The notes below the pieces were generated by a model. That model had not been told where the DNA came from, made no database searches, and saw only the letters and a list, made by a program, of their open reading frames with translations. A stretch of 64,000 bases of DNA from Flavobacteriales bacterium (GTDB taxonomy: Bacteria > Bacteroidota > Bacteroidia > NS11-12g > UBA9320), in NCBI GenBank assembly GCA_020635395.1, contig JACJZV010000004.1:262715-326714 (forward strand), given 5' to 3'. The position numbers and the translations under genes are program-made. Shown in pieces: positions 1 through 8,270 of the stretch (position 1 is its first letter; the number at the start of each line of letters is the position of its first letter).

Positions 1-827
1 TAAACTATCAGGAATTGGTAGATGCTTCAAAAAACGCCGATGTTTTCATTAATGCCGCTGCTGTTACGGATACATGGCCAAATCAAGGCTCACTTTATTG
101 GAAAGTAAATGTGGACGGAGTCAAAAATGTTATAAAAGCTGTTAAGGAGAATAATATTAAACGCCTCATTCATGTGGGAACCGCCAATTCTTTTGGCCCG
201 GGCAATTTGCAAAATCCCGGAAACGAATCTACACCGTTCGACGGCAGCAGATACAATCTGGATTACATCACGTCAAAATATGAAGCACAAAAGATAGTTT
301 TGGCTGAAGTTAGAAACAACCAACTTCCGGCCTTGATTGTAAACCCAACATTTATGATTGGCCCATACGATGTAAAACCAAGCTCCGGAAAGATGATTAT
401 TTCAGTTATAAAAGGTCAAGTGCCGGGCTATGCAAAGGGAGGGAGAAACTTTGTGTATGTGGGCGATGTAGCCACAGCTGTTGCCAATAGTATTGAAAAA
501 GGAAGAATTGGTGAATGCTATATTGCCGCCGGAGCAAATTTGAGTTATAAAGATATGTTCGGTAAAATTGCCCGAATTTTCAATGTGAAACCTCCTTCGC
601 TTGCCATTCCCGGATTTGCTGTTTTGATGTATGGACGCATCTTATCGATTATCGGGAATTTATCGAAAAAAGAACCCGTTATTTCGTTTCCATTGGCTAA
701 AATATCAAACGAATTGCACTACTACAGCAATGCAAAAGCCGTGAAAGAACTTGGCATGACCGAAACTAACATTGAGGATGCCATAACCATGGCCGTGGAT
801 TGGTTCAAACAAGAAAAGTATCTTTGA
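1..827 (+). CDS. NAD-dependent epimerase/dehydratase, 5' truncated by window edge
   Basis: This is an extended short-chain dehydrogenase/reductase that lacks its N-terminus because the reading frame is open to the window edge; the NAD-binding glycine motif would lie upstream. Visible are the core strands ending in HVGTANSFGPG, the catalytic YxxxK (YITSK) about 90 residues in, and a NPTFMIGP segment typical of the dihydroflavonol-reductase/sugar-epimerase branch. It probably acts on a sugar nucleotide, sterol-like or polyketide-type substrate with NAD(P)H; the substrate cannot be told from sequence. It ends one base before the next SDR gene, so the two are almost certainly co-transcribed and may act in one pathway. 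Confidence 0.85.
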   Translation, partial: NYQELVDASKNADVFINAAAVTDTWPNQGSLYWKVNVDGVKNVIKAVKENNIKRLIHVGTANSFGPGNLQNPGNESTPFDGSRYNLDYITSKYEAQKIVLAEVRNNQLPALIVNPTFMIGPYDVKPSSGKMIISVIKGQVPGYAKGGRNFVYVGDVATAVANSIEKGRIGECYIAAGANLSYKDMFGKIARIFNVKPPSLAIPGFAVLMYGRILSIIGNLSKKEPVISFPLAKISNELHYYSNAKAVKELGMTETNIEDAITMAVDWFKQEKYL

Positions 828-828
828 G

Positions 829-1641
829 TTGAAAACGTTTTTTGAAAATAAAGTTGTTTGCATTACCGGAAGCAGTCAGGGTATTGGAAAAACAACCGCC
901 CAAATATTGGGAGAGTTTGGTGCCAAAATTGTTTTGAATGGCCGAAACGCAGAGAAACTTGAATCAACAAGAAAAGAACTAACAGAGGCTGGTATTGAAT
1001 GCATTGGCATTACCGCCGATTTGTCGATTGCAGAAGATTGCCAGAAACTTATCGACGAAACCATTAACCACTTTGGAAAATTGGATGTATTGATTAACAA
1101 CGGGGGCATTGCCAGCAGAGGCAGAATAAGCGAAACTAATGCAGAAACCTGGGAAAATATACTAAAAATCAACACATTAGGTGTTATTAATACCACAGGA
1201 TTTGCCATTCCCCACATTCAAAAAAGCAACGGTAGCATCATCATTATCAGCAGTATGGCCGGAAAGGTGGGCGTGCCGGGTCATGCAGGATATTCCGTAT
1301 CAAAAATGGGATTGACAGCTTATGCCAAAGCCTTACAGATAGAGCATCAAAACGATTTTCATACCGGTTTGGTTTATGTTGGATTTACCAAAAACGAAAC
1401 CCAAAAACAGATATTAAACCCAGACGGGAGCTATACCAACTTGAAAGAAAGAAAAGGTATAAAACTGGCCACACGCGAAGATGTGGCCATAGCCATTGCC
1501 AAAACCATCGTCAAAAGAAAAAAGGAAATTACACTGACCCCATTAGGGAAACTTCAGGCCTTAATGCTTCGCATTAGTCCAAAACTTGTGTATCTCCCAC
1601 TCAAAAAAAGCTATCGAGATTATGACAAGATGTATGATTAG
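829..1641 (+). CDS. SDR family NAD(P)-dependent oxidoreductase
   Basis: This is a classical short-chain dehydrogenase of 270 residues. The cofactor motif TGSSQGIG lies at residues 13-20, an NNGG variant of the structural NNAG at 90-93, catalytic Ser at about 142, and YSVSK with Tyr155 and Lys159. The start is a TTG one base after the upstream stop; it gives a normal-length N-terminus just before the first beta strand. The hydrophobic, basic C-terminal tail could lie against a membrane, as in 3-ketosphinganine-reductase-like SDRs, but this is inference. It is co-transcribed with the preceding epimerase, so a two-step modification of a lipid or sugar is plausible. Confidence 0.88.
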   Translation: MKTFFENKVVCITGSSQGIGKTTAQILGEFGAKIVLNGRNAEKLESTRKELTEAGIECIGITADLSIAEDCQKLIDETINHFGKLDVLINNGGIASRGRISETNAETWENILKINTLGVINTTGFAIPHIQKSNGSIIIISSMAGKVGVPGHAGYSVSKMGLTAYAKALQIEHQNDFHTGLVYVGFTKNETQKQILNPDGSYTNLKERKGIKLATREDVAIAIAKTIVKRKKEITLTPLGKLQALMLRISPKLVYLPLKKSYRDYDKMYD

Positions 1642-1679
1642 ATTGTTTTTGGGTAAAACTATACTCTATAAAGATTTTC

Positions 1680-1687
1680 TATTTTTG
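1680..1687 (+). promoter_or_regulatory. Bacteroidota -7 promoter element
   Basis: TATTTTTG matches TAnnTTTG and ends 17 nt before the start codon of the YdeI-like gene. No well-spaced -33 TTG was seen. Confidence 0.45.
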
Positions 1688-1704
1688 TTACACAATAGTT
1701 AAGA

Positions 1705-2337
1705 ATGAATCCCGAGGTTGACAAATTTCTGATAGATGGTTGCGGAAGATGCTCTTTGTATCAAACGCCGCAATGCAAAGTTCATCGATGGCCACATGAA
1801 TTGCGGCTACTGCGACAAATTGTCCTCGACACGGGGTTGGAGGAGCAAATAAAATGGGGATTTCCGTGCTATACATTGAACAATGCCAACATTGTGATGA
1901 TTAGCCCTTTTAAAGAACACTGCGTTTTGAGTTTTTTTAAAGGTGTGTTGTTAAACGATTCCGAAAAAATTTTAGAAAACCCAGGAGAAAATTCTCAGTC
2001 GGTAAAATTTGCTCGATTTACAGATGTAAAAAGAATTGAACAACTGGAAACCACTTTAAAAAACTACATTTTCGAGGCAATTGAAGTTGAAAGGCAAGGT
2101 TTAAAACCAGATTTTAAGCAAAAAGATGAACTGGAATATCCGGAGGAGCTTGTGCAAAAAATGGAGCATGACGCCAATTTTAAAAATGCCTTTGAAGCCT
2201 TGACACCTGGCCGAAAGCGAGGATATATTTTGCATTTCACCTCAAGCAAACAATCAAAAACACGAATGGCCCGCATCGAAAAATATGCCCCATTAATTTT
2301 GGAAGGCAAAGGAATGCACGACCATTATAAATGTTGA
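1705..2337 (+). CDS. YdeI/OmpD-associated family protein with DUF1801-like domain
   Basis: The protein has 210 residues. The N-terminal half (about 20-120) has the DUF1801/YdhG fold signature: a WPHELRLLRQIVLD helix, then IKWGFPCYTLNNANIVMI and the FFKGVLLND strand. The C-terminal part (about 145-205) has the OmdA-type helix FEALTPGRKRGYILHF followed by SKQSKTRMARIEKYAPLIL. Members are soluble and of unclear biochemical role; some are linked to bacteriocin resistance or stress. It has no signal peptide, so it is cytoplasmic. It is monocistronic, with its own -7 element. Confidence 0.8.
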   Translation: MNPEVDKFLIDGCGRCSLYQTPQCKVHRWPHELRLLRQIVLDTGLEEQIKWGFPCYTLNNANIVMISPFKEHCVLSFFKGVLLNDSEKILENPGENSQSVKFARFTDVKRIEQLETTLKNYIFEAIEVERQGLKPDFKQKDELEYPEELVQKMEHDANFKNAFEALTPGRKRGYILHFTSSKQSKTRMARIEKYAPLILEGKGMHDHYKC

Positions 2338-2365
2338 AACGATTATATTTTAATTTGTACCACCA

Positions 2366-3283
2366 ATGAAAAAGACCACATACATAGCCATTGCAATTCT
2401 GTTTATTTCTTCAGGGGTTAAAAATTTGACCAAAAACAAAGGGAATACATACTTCGCATTGTCATCCATTTATTTCGACAGTGCGAGGTATGATTCATGT
2501 TGCTATGCGTTTCAAAAAGCGATTGGTAACCAAGCGTATAATGCTTACAACCCATATTCCGTTTACAAGTATGTCTATGCGGCGGCAATGAGCAACGAAA
2601 AGCAACTACTGACGGAGGCATTGCAACATGCTAAATGTGTTGGAATTGGTGCTGAGGATATTGAGGCAAACAATCTTTTACAAACAAATAAAGATTCTAT
2701 ACTTAAATATTACCATCAAACCCAAACACCAAAGAGTTACTTTTTTCAGGTGGATTCTGCTCTTTTGTTGGAATTGCAAGAAATGAAAAAATTTGACCAG
2801 ACCCGGCGTTCCGTGAAACCCACCTACCCAATAGATAGTGCAAACCTTGTTCATTTAAAAAAAATAATTGCAGAAAAAGGCTTCCCAAATCAAAAAACAG
2901 TTGGCTATAAGGGAATGTTTAATGTCTATTTAATTCTGCAACACTGTTATGTTGGAATACCTAATGAACAGGGTTGGATTATAGAAACGGTAAAAAAGCA
3001 GATAGATGCGGGATGGTATGACCCACACGAATATGCTGTTTTTATTGACCGAGCCCTGGCATATAAAGAAGGAGAAATTATTTACGGTACATTGCTGCAT
3101 AGGAATGATTCTGTTTATACAAGTTACCCAACAAAAAATTTACAAAATGTGGATTATCTTAGAAAAGAGCTTGGGATAGTACCGTTAAGTAATTACCTTT
3201 CCACGAACAAGGCAATTGCTCCCGTAGGTTATAAACCGATAGATTTTAGAATTCTTTTCAAAAAAGAGATAAGGAAGTTGTAG
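2366..3283 (+). CDS. Exported protein, DUF6624-like
   Basis: This 305-residue protein has an N-terminal hydrophobic stretch (MKKTTYIAIAILFISSG) that can act as a signal sequence. Residues 30-130 look like a helical TPR-like region. The second half has the pattern of DUF6624: LKKIIAEKGFPNQKTVGYKG, then a conserved LILQH, then YAVFIDRALAYKEGEIIYGT. That domain is common in Bacteroidota, and its function is unknown. It lies 28 bases after the YdeI-like gene and could be read through from it. Its accessory character is suggested by a lack of operonic partners. Confidence 0.6.
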   Translation: MKKTTYIAIAILFISSGVKNLTKNKGNTYFALSSIYFDSARYDSCCYAFQKAIGNQAYNAYNPYSVYKYVYAAAMSNEKQLLTEALQHAKCVGIGAEDIEANNLLQTNKDSILKYYHQTQTPKSYFFQVDSALLLELQEMKKFDQTRRSVKPTYPIDSANLVHLKKIIAEKGFPNQKTVGYKGMFNVYLILQHCYVGIPNEQGWIIETVKKQIDAGWYDPHEYAVFIDRALAYKEGEIIYGTLLHRNDSVYTSYPTKNLQNVDYLRKELGIVPLSNYLSTNKAIAPVGYKPIDFRILFKKEIRKL

Positions 3284-3351
3284 GCTGTTTATTGGTTAAA
3301 AAGCAATAAAAAATTCCCGCTAAAAATATTCGAACGACTTGGTATTGAAAA

Positions 3352-3576
3352 TTATCCTTTTCGTTTAACCAGCCAAAAAATTACAACCACTCCCCAATAA
3401 AAAAGAGCCAAAATGAAATTGAAGAACAACAAATATAAGAGCCAAATAATAATCCCTCCGGCCGCCAGACCATGCTTCCAAAGTGGATAGTCATCAACAA
3501 TCATGTAAATTAATAAACCAACACTCAAGAGAGTTGTCAAATAGATATAACGTTTTATTGATAATCTAAGAAACAC
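3352..3576 (-). CDS. Small two-TM membrane protein, unknown
   Basis: This 74-residue ORF has two or three strongly hydrophobic segments (about 12-27 and 37-68), a basic N-terminus and a KRKG C-terminus. The composition fits a genuine small inner-membrane protein, but no family is recognised. It lies downstream of rny on the same strand, 58 bases away, so it could be the last gene of the pheT-zapA-rny transcript. It may be spurious. Confidence 0.45.
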   Translation of the reverse strand: MFLRLSIKRYIYLTTLLSVGLLIYMIVDDYPLWKHGLAAGGIIIWLLYLLFFNFILALFYWGVVVIFWLVKRKG

Positions 3577-3634
3577 TATGGTTAATGTAATTTGTTGTGA
3601 GGTAAAACCTTACTCCACTCTCGGGAATAATTCC

Positions 3635-5176
3635 CTACTTCGCATAATTAACCGCCCGACGTTCGCGGATTACGGTAATTTTTATCTGCCCGGGGTAAAT
3701 CATTTCTTTCATGATTTTTTGGCTGATGTCGAACGACAACAAATCGGCTTGTTTATCTTCCAACACATCGCTGTCCACAATCACCCGCAGTTCTCTACCG
3801 GCCTGAATGGCAAAGGCTTTTTCAACTCCTTCAAAGCCAAGAGCCAGTTTTTCTAAATCCTGCAAACGTTTGATATACGCCTCGCCATCCTCGCGTCGTG
3901 CACCCGGACGAGAACCCGAAATGGCATCGCAAGCCTGCACAATGGGCGAAATCAAATTGGTCATTTCAATTTCGTCGTGGTGAGCTCCAATGGCATTGCA
4001 CACCTCTGGGTGTTCCCCATATTTTTCGGCCCATTTCATACCCAACAACGCGTGTGGAGTTTCGCTGTCATCCTCAGGCACCTTGCCAATATCATGTAGC
4101 AATCCGGCACGTTTAGCCAATTTGGGATCCAAACCAAATTCGCTGGCCATAATGGCACACATATTGGCCACCTCGCGGCTGTGTTGCAATAGATTTTGTC
4201 CGTAGCTCGACCGATAACGCATTCTTCCAACTATACGAATCAATTCCGGATGCAAACCACTGATTCCTAAATCAATAACTGCCCGTTCGCCATGTTCGAT
4301 TATCTCATTTTCGACATCTCTTTTGGTTTTTTCAACCACTTCCTCAATCCTGGCAGGGTGTATTCTTCCGTCACTAATTAAGCGGTGAAGAGAAAGTCGT
4401 GCAATCTCTCTTCGGATAGGATCAAACCCTGAAAGAATGATGGCTTCAGGGGTGTCATCCACAATAATTTCAATACCTGTAGCCGATTCTAATGCCCGTA
4501 TATTACGCCCTTCACGACCAATGATTCGACCTTTTATGTCGTCATTATCGATATTAAAAACGGTAACAGTATTTTCAATGGCTTGCTCAGCAGCAGTTCG
4601 TTGAATGGTTTGCAAAATCATTCGTTTTGCCTCTTTGTTGGCTTTAAGTTTAGCTTCGTCCACCACCAACTTTATTTGAGAAATGGCATCACTTTTGGCA
4701 TCTTCCACCAATGCTTCTACCAAATCTTTTTTTGCTTCTTCGGCAGTTAAGCCAGCAATTTTCTCCAACTGTTTTACTTGATTTTCATGAGCCTTTTCCA
4801 ACTCCGATTTTTTCACATTCACCACCTCCAACTGCTGATTAAGATTGGATTTGATGGCGTCCAACTCTTTCAACTTTTGCTCTTGATTTTGAACTCGGTC
4901 GTTCAAACTTTGTTCTTTTCTGCGAATGTTGTTTTCGGCATTATTTAATTCGTTTTCGCGGGTTCGAACATCTTTTTCAAACTCTTGTTTCATTTGCAAA
5001 AACTTCTCCTTTGCCTCCAATTCACGAGTTTTCTTAAACTGCTTGGCTTTCTCTTCGGCATCTTTTACTATCTGTGCCGCTTTGGTATCCGATTTTTTGT
5101 TAAGGAAATAAAACGCACCGAAACCACCGGCGGCTCCCCCTACAACTATACCAACAATTAATGCAACAAAATCCAT
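3635..5176 (-). CDS. rny: Ribonuclease Y
   Basis: RNase Y is a membrane-anchored endoribonuclease that initiates mRNA decay. The 513-residue product has an N-terminal transmembrane segment (about 4-25), a long charged coiled coil (30-200), a KH RNA-binding domain containing GRIIGREGRNI (about 214-224), and an HD metal-dependent nuclease domain with HSREVA and LLHDIGK (about 330-365). Length and domain order are canonical. It follows zapA by 37 bases and belongs to the pheT operon. A small near-palindrome (CTGATTAATA and its mirror) sits between zapA and rny. A GGGAAT-A-ATTCCC palindrome at 3623-3635 abuts the stop codon. Confidence 0.96.
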   Translation of the reverse strand: MDFVALIVGIVVGGAAGGFGAFYFLNKKSDTKAAQIVKDAEEKAKQFKKTRELEAKEKFLQMKQEFEKDVRTRENELNNAENNIRRKEQSLNDRVQNQEQKLKELDAIKSNLNQQLEVVNVKKSELEKAHENQVKQLEKIAGLTAEEAKKDLVEALVEDAKSDAISQIKLVVDEAKLKANKEAKRMILQTIQRTAAEQAIENTVTVFNIDNDDIKGRIIGREGRNIRALESATGIEIIVDDTPEAIILSGFDPIRREIARLSLHRLISDGRIHPARIEEVVEKTKRDVENEIIEHGERAVIDLGISGLHPELIRIVGRMRYRSSYGQNLLQHSREVANMCAIMASEFGLDPKLAKRAGLLHDIGKVPEDDSETPHALLGMKWAEKYGEHPEVCNAIGAHHDEIEMTNLISPIVQACDAISGSRPGARREDGEAYIKRLQDLEKLALGFEGVEKAFAIQAGRELRVIVDSDVLEDKQADLLSFDISQKIMKEMIYPGQIKITVIRERRAVNYAK

Positions 5177-5213
5177 AATTTCTCTCTACTCTGATTAATA
5201 AATATATTAATAA

Positions 5214-5513
5214 TCAGTGCATTGCATTGTCCAAAATCTGTTGGAAGTACGAAATTTTTCGTTCAAGTTGTAGAGTATTCGAGTCTTCATTGTGCTCATT
5301 TCCCAGCATTTCGCTGGCAAATTCTAAAGCGGCCAAGGCCAAAGCATCTTGTTTGTCTTTTACCGAGAAATTGCTCTGGTAAAATTTTGCTTTTTCATTT
5401 ATTAACTTAGCTGCTTTCCGCAACACCTCTTCCTCATCGCTTTGAATAGTGAGCGGATATACTCGGTCTCCTATCGTAACTTTTATCGCTATTTCGTTTT
5501 CTGCACTTTCCAA
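5214..5513 (-). CDS. zapA: Cell division protein ZapA
   Basis: ZapA binds and cross-links FtsZ filaments at the division ring. This 99-residue protein shows the typical beginning: a beta-strand IAIKVTIGDRVYPLTI, then EEEVLRKAAKLINEK, and a long helix with QDALALAALEFASEML. It is the usual size and lies in the conserved Bacteroidota context pheT, coiled-coil protein, zapA, rny. It overlaps neither neighbour and sits 4 bases after the coiled-coil gene, so it is co-transcribed. Confidence 0.88.
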   Translation of the reverse strand: MESAENEIAIKVTIGDRVYPLTIQSDEEEVLRKAAKLINEKAKFYQSNFSVKDKQDALALAALEFASEMLGNEHNEDSNTLQLERKISYFQQILDNAMH

Positions 5514-5517
5514 CTTT

Positions 5518-5808
5518 TTAGCTATTTAACAGTGCAATACACCTATCAATTTCCTTCAAATATCCGTCAATTTGCTCTTTTAGTTCGCTTTTTTCGGACT
5601 CCGGAAGTATAATTGCTTCGGCAATTTTAACCTTTTTATTATTCTCCTCTATATCTTTTATGATATTTTTTTGACGTTCGACATCAAGACTCAATTCTTC
5701 ATTTTTCTGCCTTAATGCCTCATTTTCAGACTTCAAACCATCAATTCTGGATACAACCTCTTTAAGAGTTATTTCAAATTTCCACAATTTTTGTTCTAAG
5801 TCGGTCAT
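5518..5808 (-). CDS. Coiled-coil protein between pheT and zapA
   Basis: This 96-residue protein is nearly all heptad-patterned helix (about 10-60 and 70-95), rich in Glu, Lys and Leu, with no signal peptide. A protein of this size and position is conserved next to zapA in Bacteroidota; by analogy with ZapB-like coiled coils it may assist division, but that is inferred from position only. It is separated from pheT by two bases. Confidence 0.75.
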   Translation of the reverse strand: MTDLEQKLWKFEITLKEVVSRIDGLKSENEALRQKNEELSLDVERQKNIIKDIEENNKKVKIAEAIILPESEKSELKEQIDGYLKEIDRCIALLNS

Positions 5809-5810
5809 AT

Positions 5811-8147
5811 CTATTTTCGGATAAAGGCTCCTGTTTCTTCCTCCAATTTTCGCATCAATTTGTTCATGATTCCGTCAATTTTTTCATCGGTCATGGTCTG
5901 TTTTGCATCATACAAATCAATGCTGATGGCGTAGGATTTTTTTCCATCTTCGATATTTTTGCCTTCATAAACATCAAAAATCTCCACCTCCTTGGCAAAA
6001 TGTCCTGCGGTTTCACGGCAAATTCTTTCCACCTCTCCATACTTTACCGTTTTATCCAAAACCAGACTTAAATCGCGTGAAACAATTGGAAAAACCGGAA
6101 CATCATTCAATGTAAACTTAACATTTTGCAACATTTTTAACAGTGCATCCCAATCAATATCAGCATAATAAACGGCTTGCTTTATGCCAAACTCTTTTAA
6201 TGTTTTTTTATCAAAACTACTGATAGTTAACAGTTTAAACATCCTTTTTGTGGAAATATTCAAAAGAGATGTTAAACCTTCTAAAATTCCTTTCAGATAA
6301 AAATAATCTGCATTTTCGGCTGGAGTATTCCAATTTTTGCTTGTTGATTTTCCGGTGCATACCAACATCAGCCGGTTGTTTTCCGCATATCCTGCCTCCG
6401 TTTTAGAATAGATTTTTCCAAATTCAAAAAAGGTAATATCTGCACTTTTTCTGTTGATGTTGTATGCCACCGATTGCAAAATTCCATCCACCATGTCGGT
6501 TCGCATTACACTGTTTTCAATGCTTAATGGATTTAAAAGATGGACTGCATTTTCCGTCAATCTATCCGATTTTTTTGTTTGAGAATTGCTCATGGTTTCA
6601 TAGAATCCTTTAGAAACCAGATAGTTAGCCACCTTATTGAGTTGTTTCAGTTTATCAAAACTCGGCATGATAGAAGGTGTCATACTCAGCCTTTTGGGGA
6701 TTTCTACTTGATTGTAGCCGTAAATTCTTAAAAATTCTTCTGCAATATCTACGGGTCGCAAAACATCACTTCGATAGGGAGGAATGGAAAGTGTGAGAAC
6801 CCCATCTTTTTCCCCAATGGTTTCAATATCCAATTTTGCCAAGGTGCCTGATATTTCTTTTGATGAAATGCTGGTACCACAAAAACCATTTAACCAATCA
6901 CAACTTACTTCAATTTGCTGATTTTGAATAGGTTTCGGATAAACATCCACCACGCCAGAAGCTATTTCGGCTCCGGCCACTTCCTGTAAAATATGCACTA
7001 CCCGTTTTAGAGCAAACACTGTAATGTTTGGGTCGCAACCGCGTTCGTATCTAAACGAAGCATCGGTGCTTAGACCCTGTGTTTTGGCCGATTTTCTGAC
7101 AGTTCCAGGGTTAAAATAGGCAGATTCGATAAACACAGAAGTCGTAGATTGTGTAACCCCGGAGTGTTTACCACCAAAAACTCCGGCAATTGCAACGGGT
7201 TTCGAACCATCAGCAATGACCATTTCGTCGCCCGTCAACGCTCTTTCTACATCATCAAGTGTAAGAATTTTCTCCCCTTTATTGGCCATTCGCACCACAA
7301 TTTTATTTCCCGAAATATTTTCGGCGTCAAAGGCATGAATGGGTTGCCCCAATTCGTGCAAAACATAATTGGTGGTGTCCACCACATTATTAATCGACTT
7401 TAAATCAATTGATTGAAGTCGCTCTTTGAGCCATTCCGGACTTTCTTTTATGGTAATATTTTTCAATAAAATTCCAGAATATCTGGGGCAAATTGTTGGG
7501 TCGGGTAAAGAAACTTCTATTGGGCTTGGAGAAGTGTTAAGAACATCAGCCACTGTGGGCATATTTATACTTTCACCAGTAATTGCCCGAATGTCACGTG
7601 CCACACCCAAATGCGAGGCAGCATCTCCCCTATTTGGGGTTAGTCCTATTTCTATTTGATAATCATTTTTTAGGTTGAAAACCTCCGATAGTGGCGTGCC
7701 GGGTATCAAATTTTCAGGCAATACCATAATTCCGTCGTGATTTTTACCAAGCCCAATTTCATCTTCGGCACAAATCATTCCTTCCGAAACATGGCCTCTA
7801 ATTTTGGCCTTTTTCAACGTAAAGGCCTCGCCCGAAACCGGATGAATGGTACAGCCAACAGGGGCAACCACCACCTTTTGTCCGGCAACAACATTAGGTG
7901 CACCACAAACAATAGAAACCGTTTCGAACCCGATATTAACAGTGGTTAAACTCAATTTATCAGAATCAGGAGCCTTTTCGCAAGTCAAAACATGACCAAC
8001 AACTAAACCGTTTAGTCCGCCCTTTATGCCTTCCTTTTTATGAATTTTTTCCACCTCAAGGCCGGTATTGGTGAGCAAATCATCCAATTCTTCGGCTGTT
8101 TTTTGGGTATTTATGAGTGTTTTTAACCAGTTGTACGAAACTATCAT
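5811..8147 (-). CDS. pheT: Phenylalanine--tRNA ligase beta subunit
   Basis: This is the beta chain of the (alpha-beta)2 phenylalanyl-tRNA synthetase, which charges tRNA-Phe in the cytoplasm. The 778-residue product starts MIVSYNWLKTLI, has an EMAP/tRNA-binding domain (about 40-150), B3/B4 editing domain (about 210-380, including TTNYVLHELGQPIHAFD), B5 domain (about 400-470), a catalytic-like core (470-680) and the C-terminal anticodon-binding FDX-ACB domain (about 685-778). Length is typical. pheS is not in the window. It is the first gene of a minus-strand operon with the coiled-coil gene, zapA and rny, and is divergent from the VWA gene. Confidence 0.97.
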   Translation of the reverse strand: MIVSYNWLKTLINTQKTAEELDDLLTNTGLEVEKIHKKEGIKGGLNGLVVGHVLTCEKAPDSDKLSLTTVNIGFETVSIVCGAPNVVAGQKVVVAPVGCTIHPVSGEAFTLKKAKIRGHVSEGMICAEDEIGLGKNHDGIMVLPENLIPGTPLSEVFNLKNDYQIEIGLTPNRGDAASHLGVARDIRAITGESINMPTVADVLNTSPSPIEVSLPDPTICPRYSGILLKNITIKESPEWLKERLQSIDLKSINNVVDTTNYVLHELGQPIHAFDAENISGNKIVVRMANKGEKILTLDDVERALTGDEMVIADGSKPVAIAGVFGGKHSGVTQSTTSVFIESAYFNPGTVRKSAKTQGLSTDASFRYERGCDPNITVFALKRVVHILQEVAGAEIASGVVDVYPKPIQNQQIEVSCDWLNGFCGTSISSKEISGTLAKLDIETIGEKDGVLTLSIPPYRSDVLRPVDIAEEFLRIYGYNQVEIPKRLSMTPSIMPSFDKLKQLNKVANYLVSKGFYETMSNSQTKKSDRLTENAVHLLNPLSIENSVMRTDMVDGILQSVAYNINRKSADITFFEFGKIYSKTEAGYAENNRLMLVCTGKSTSKNWNTPAENADYFYLKGILEGLTSLLNISTKRMFKLLTISSFDKKTLKEFGIKQAVYYADIDWDALLKMLQNVKFTLNDVPVFPIVSRDLSLVLDKTVKYGEVERICRETAGHFAKEVEIFDVYEGKNIEDGKKSYAISIDLYDAKQTMTDEKIDGIMNKLMRKLEEETGAFIRK

Positions 8148-8257
8148 TCGAGATTTATCAAATATTCAGCGAAAATAACCATTGGCAATTTGAAATGCTT
8201 AACCATAACCTTTTCGTTTTATATAATTTCTTCATACTCGGTTCGTTGTGTAGATGC

Positions 8258-8265
8258 TATATTTG
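8258..8265 (+). promoter_or_regulatory. -7 promoter element of the VWA gene
   Basis: TATATTTG is a perfect TAnnTTTG. It ends 5 nt before the TTG at 8271, so the transcript may begin at or near the start codon. Confidence 0.45.
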
Positions 8266-8270
8266 CCTCC

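Noticed and set aside
5177..5213. Search for 6S RNA between zapA and rny
   Set aside because: In related genomes an ssrS gene can lie near zapA, but here only 37 bases separate the genes; there is no room for one.
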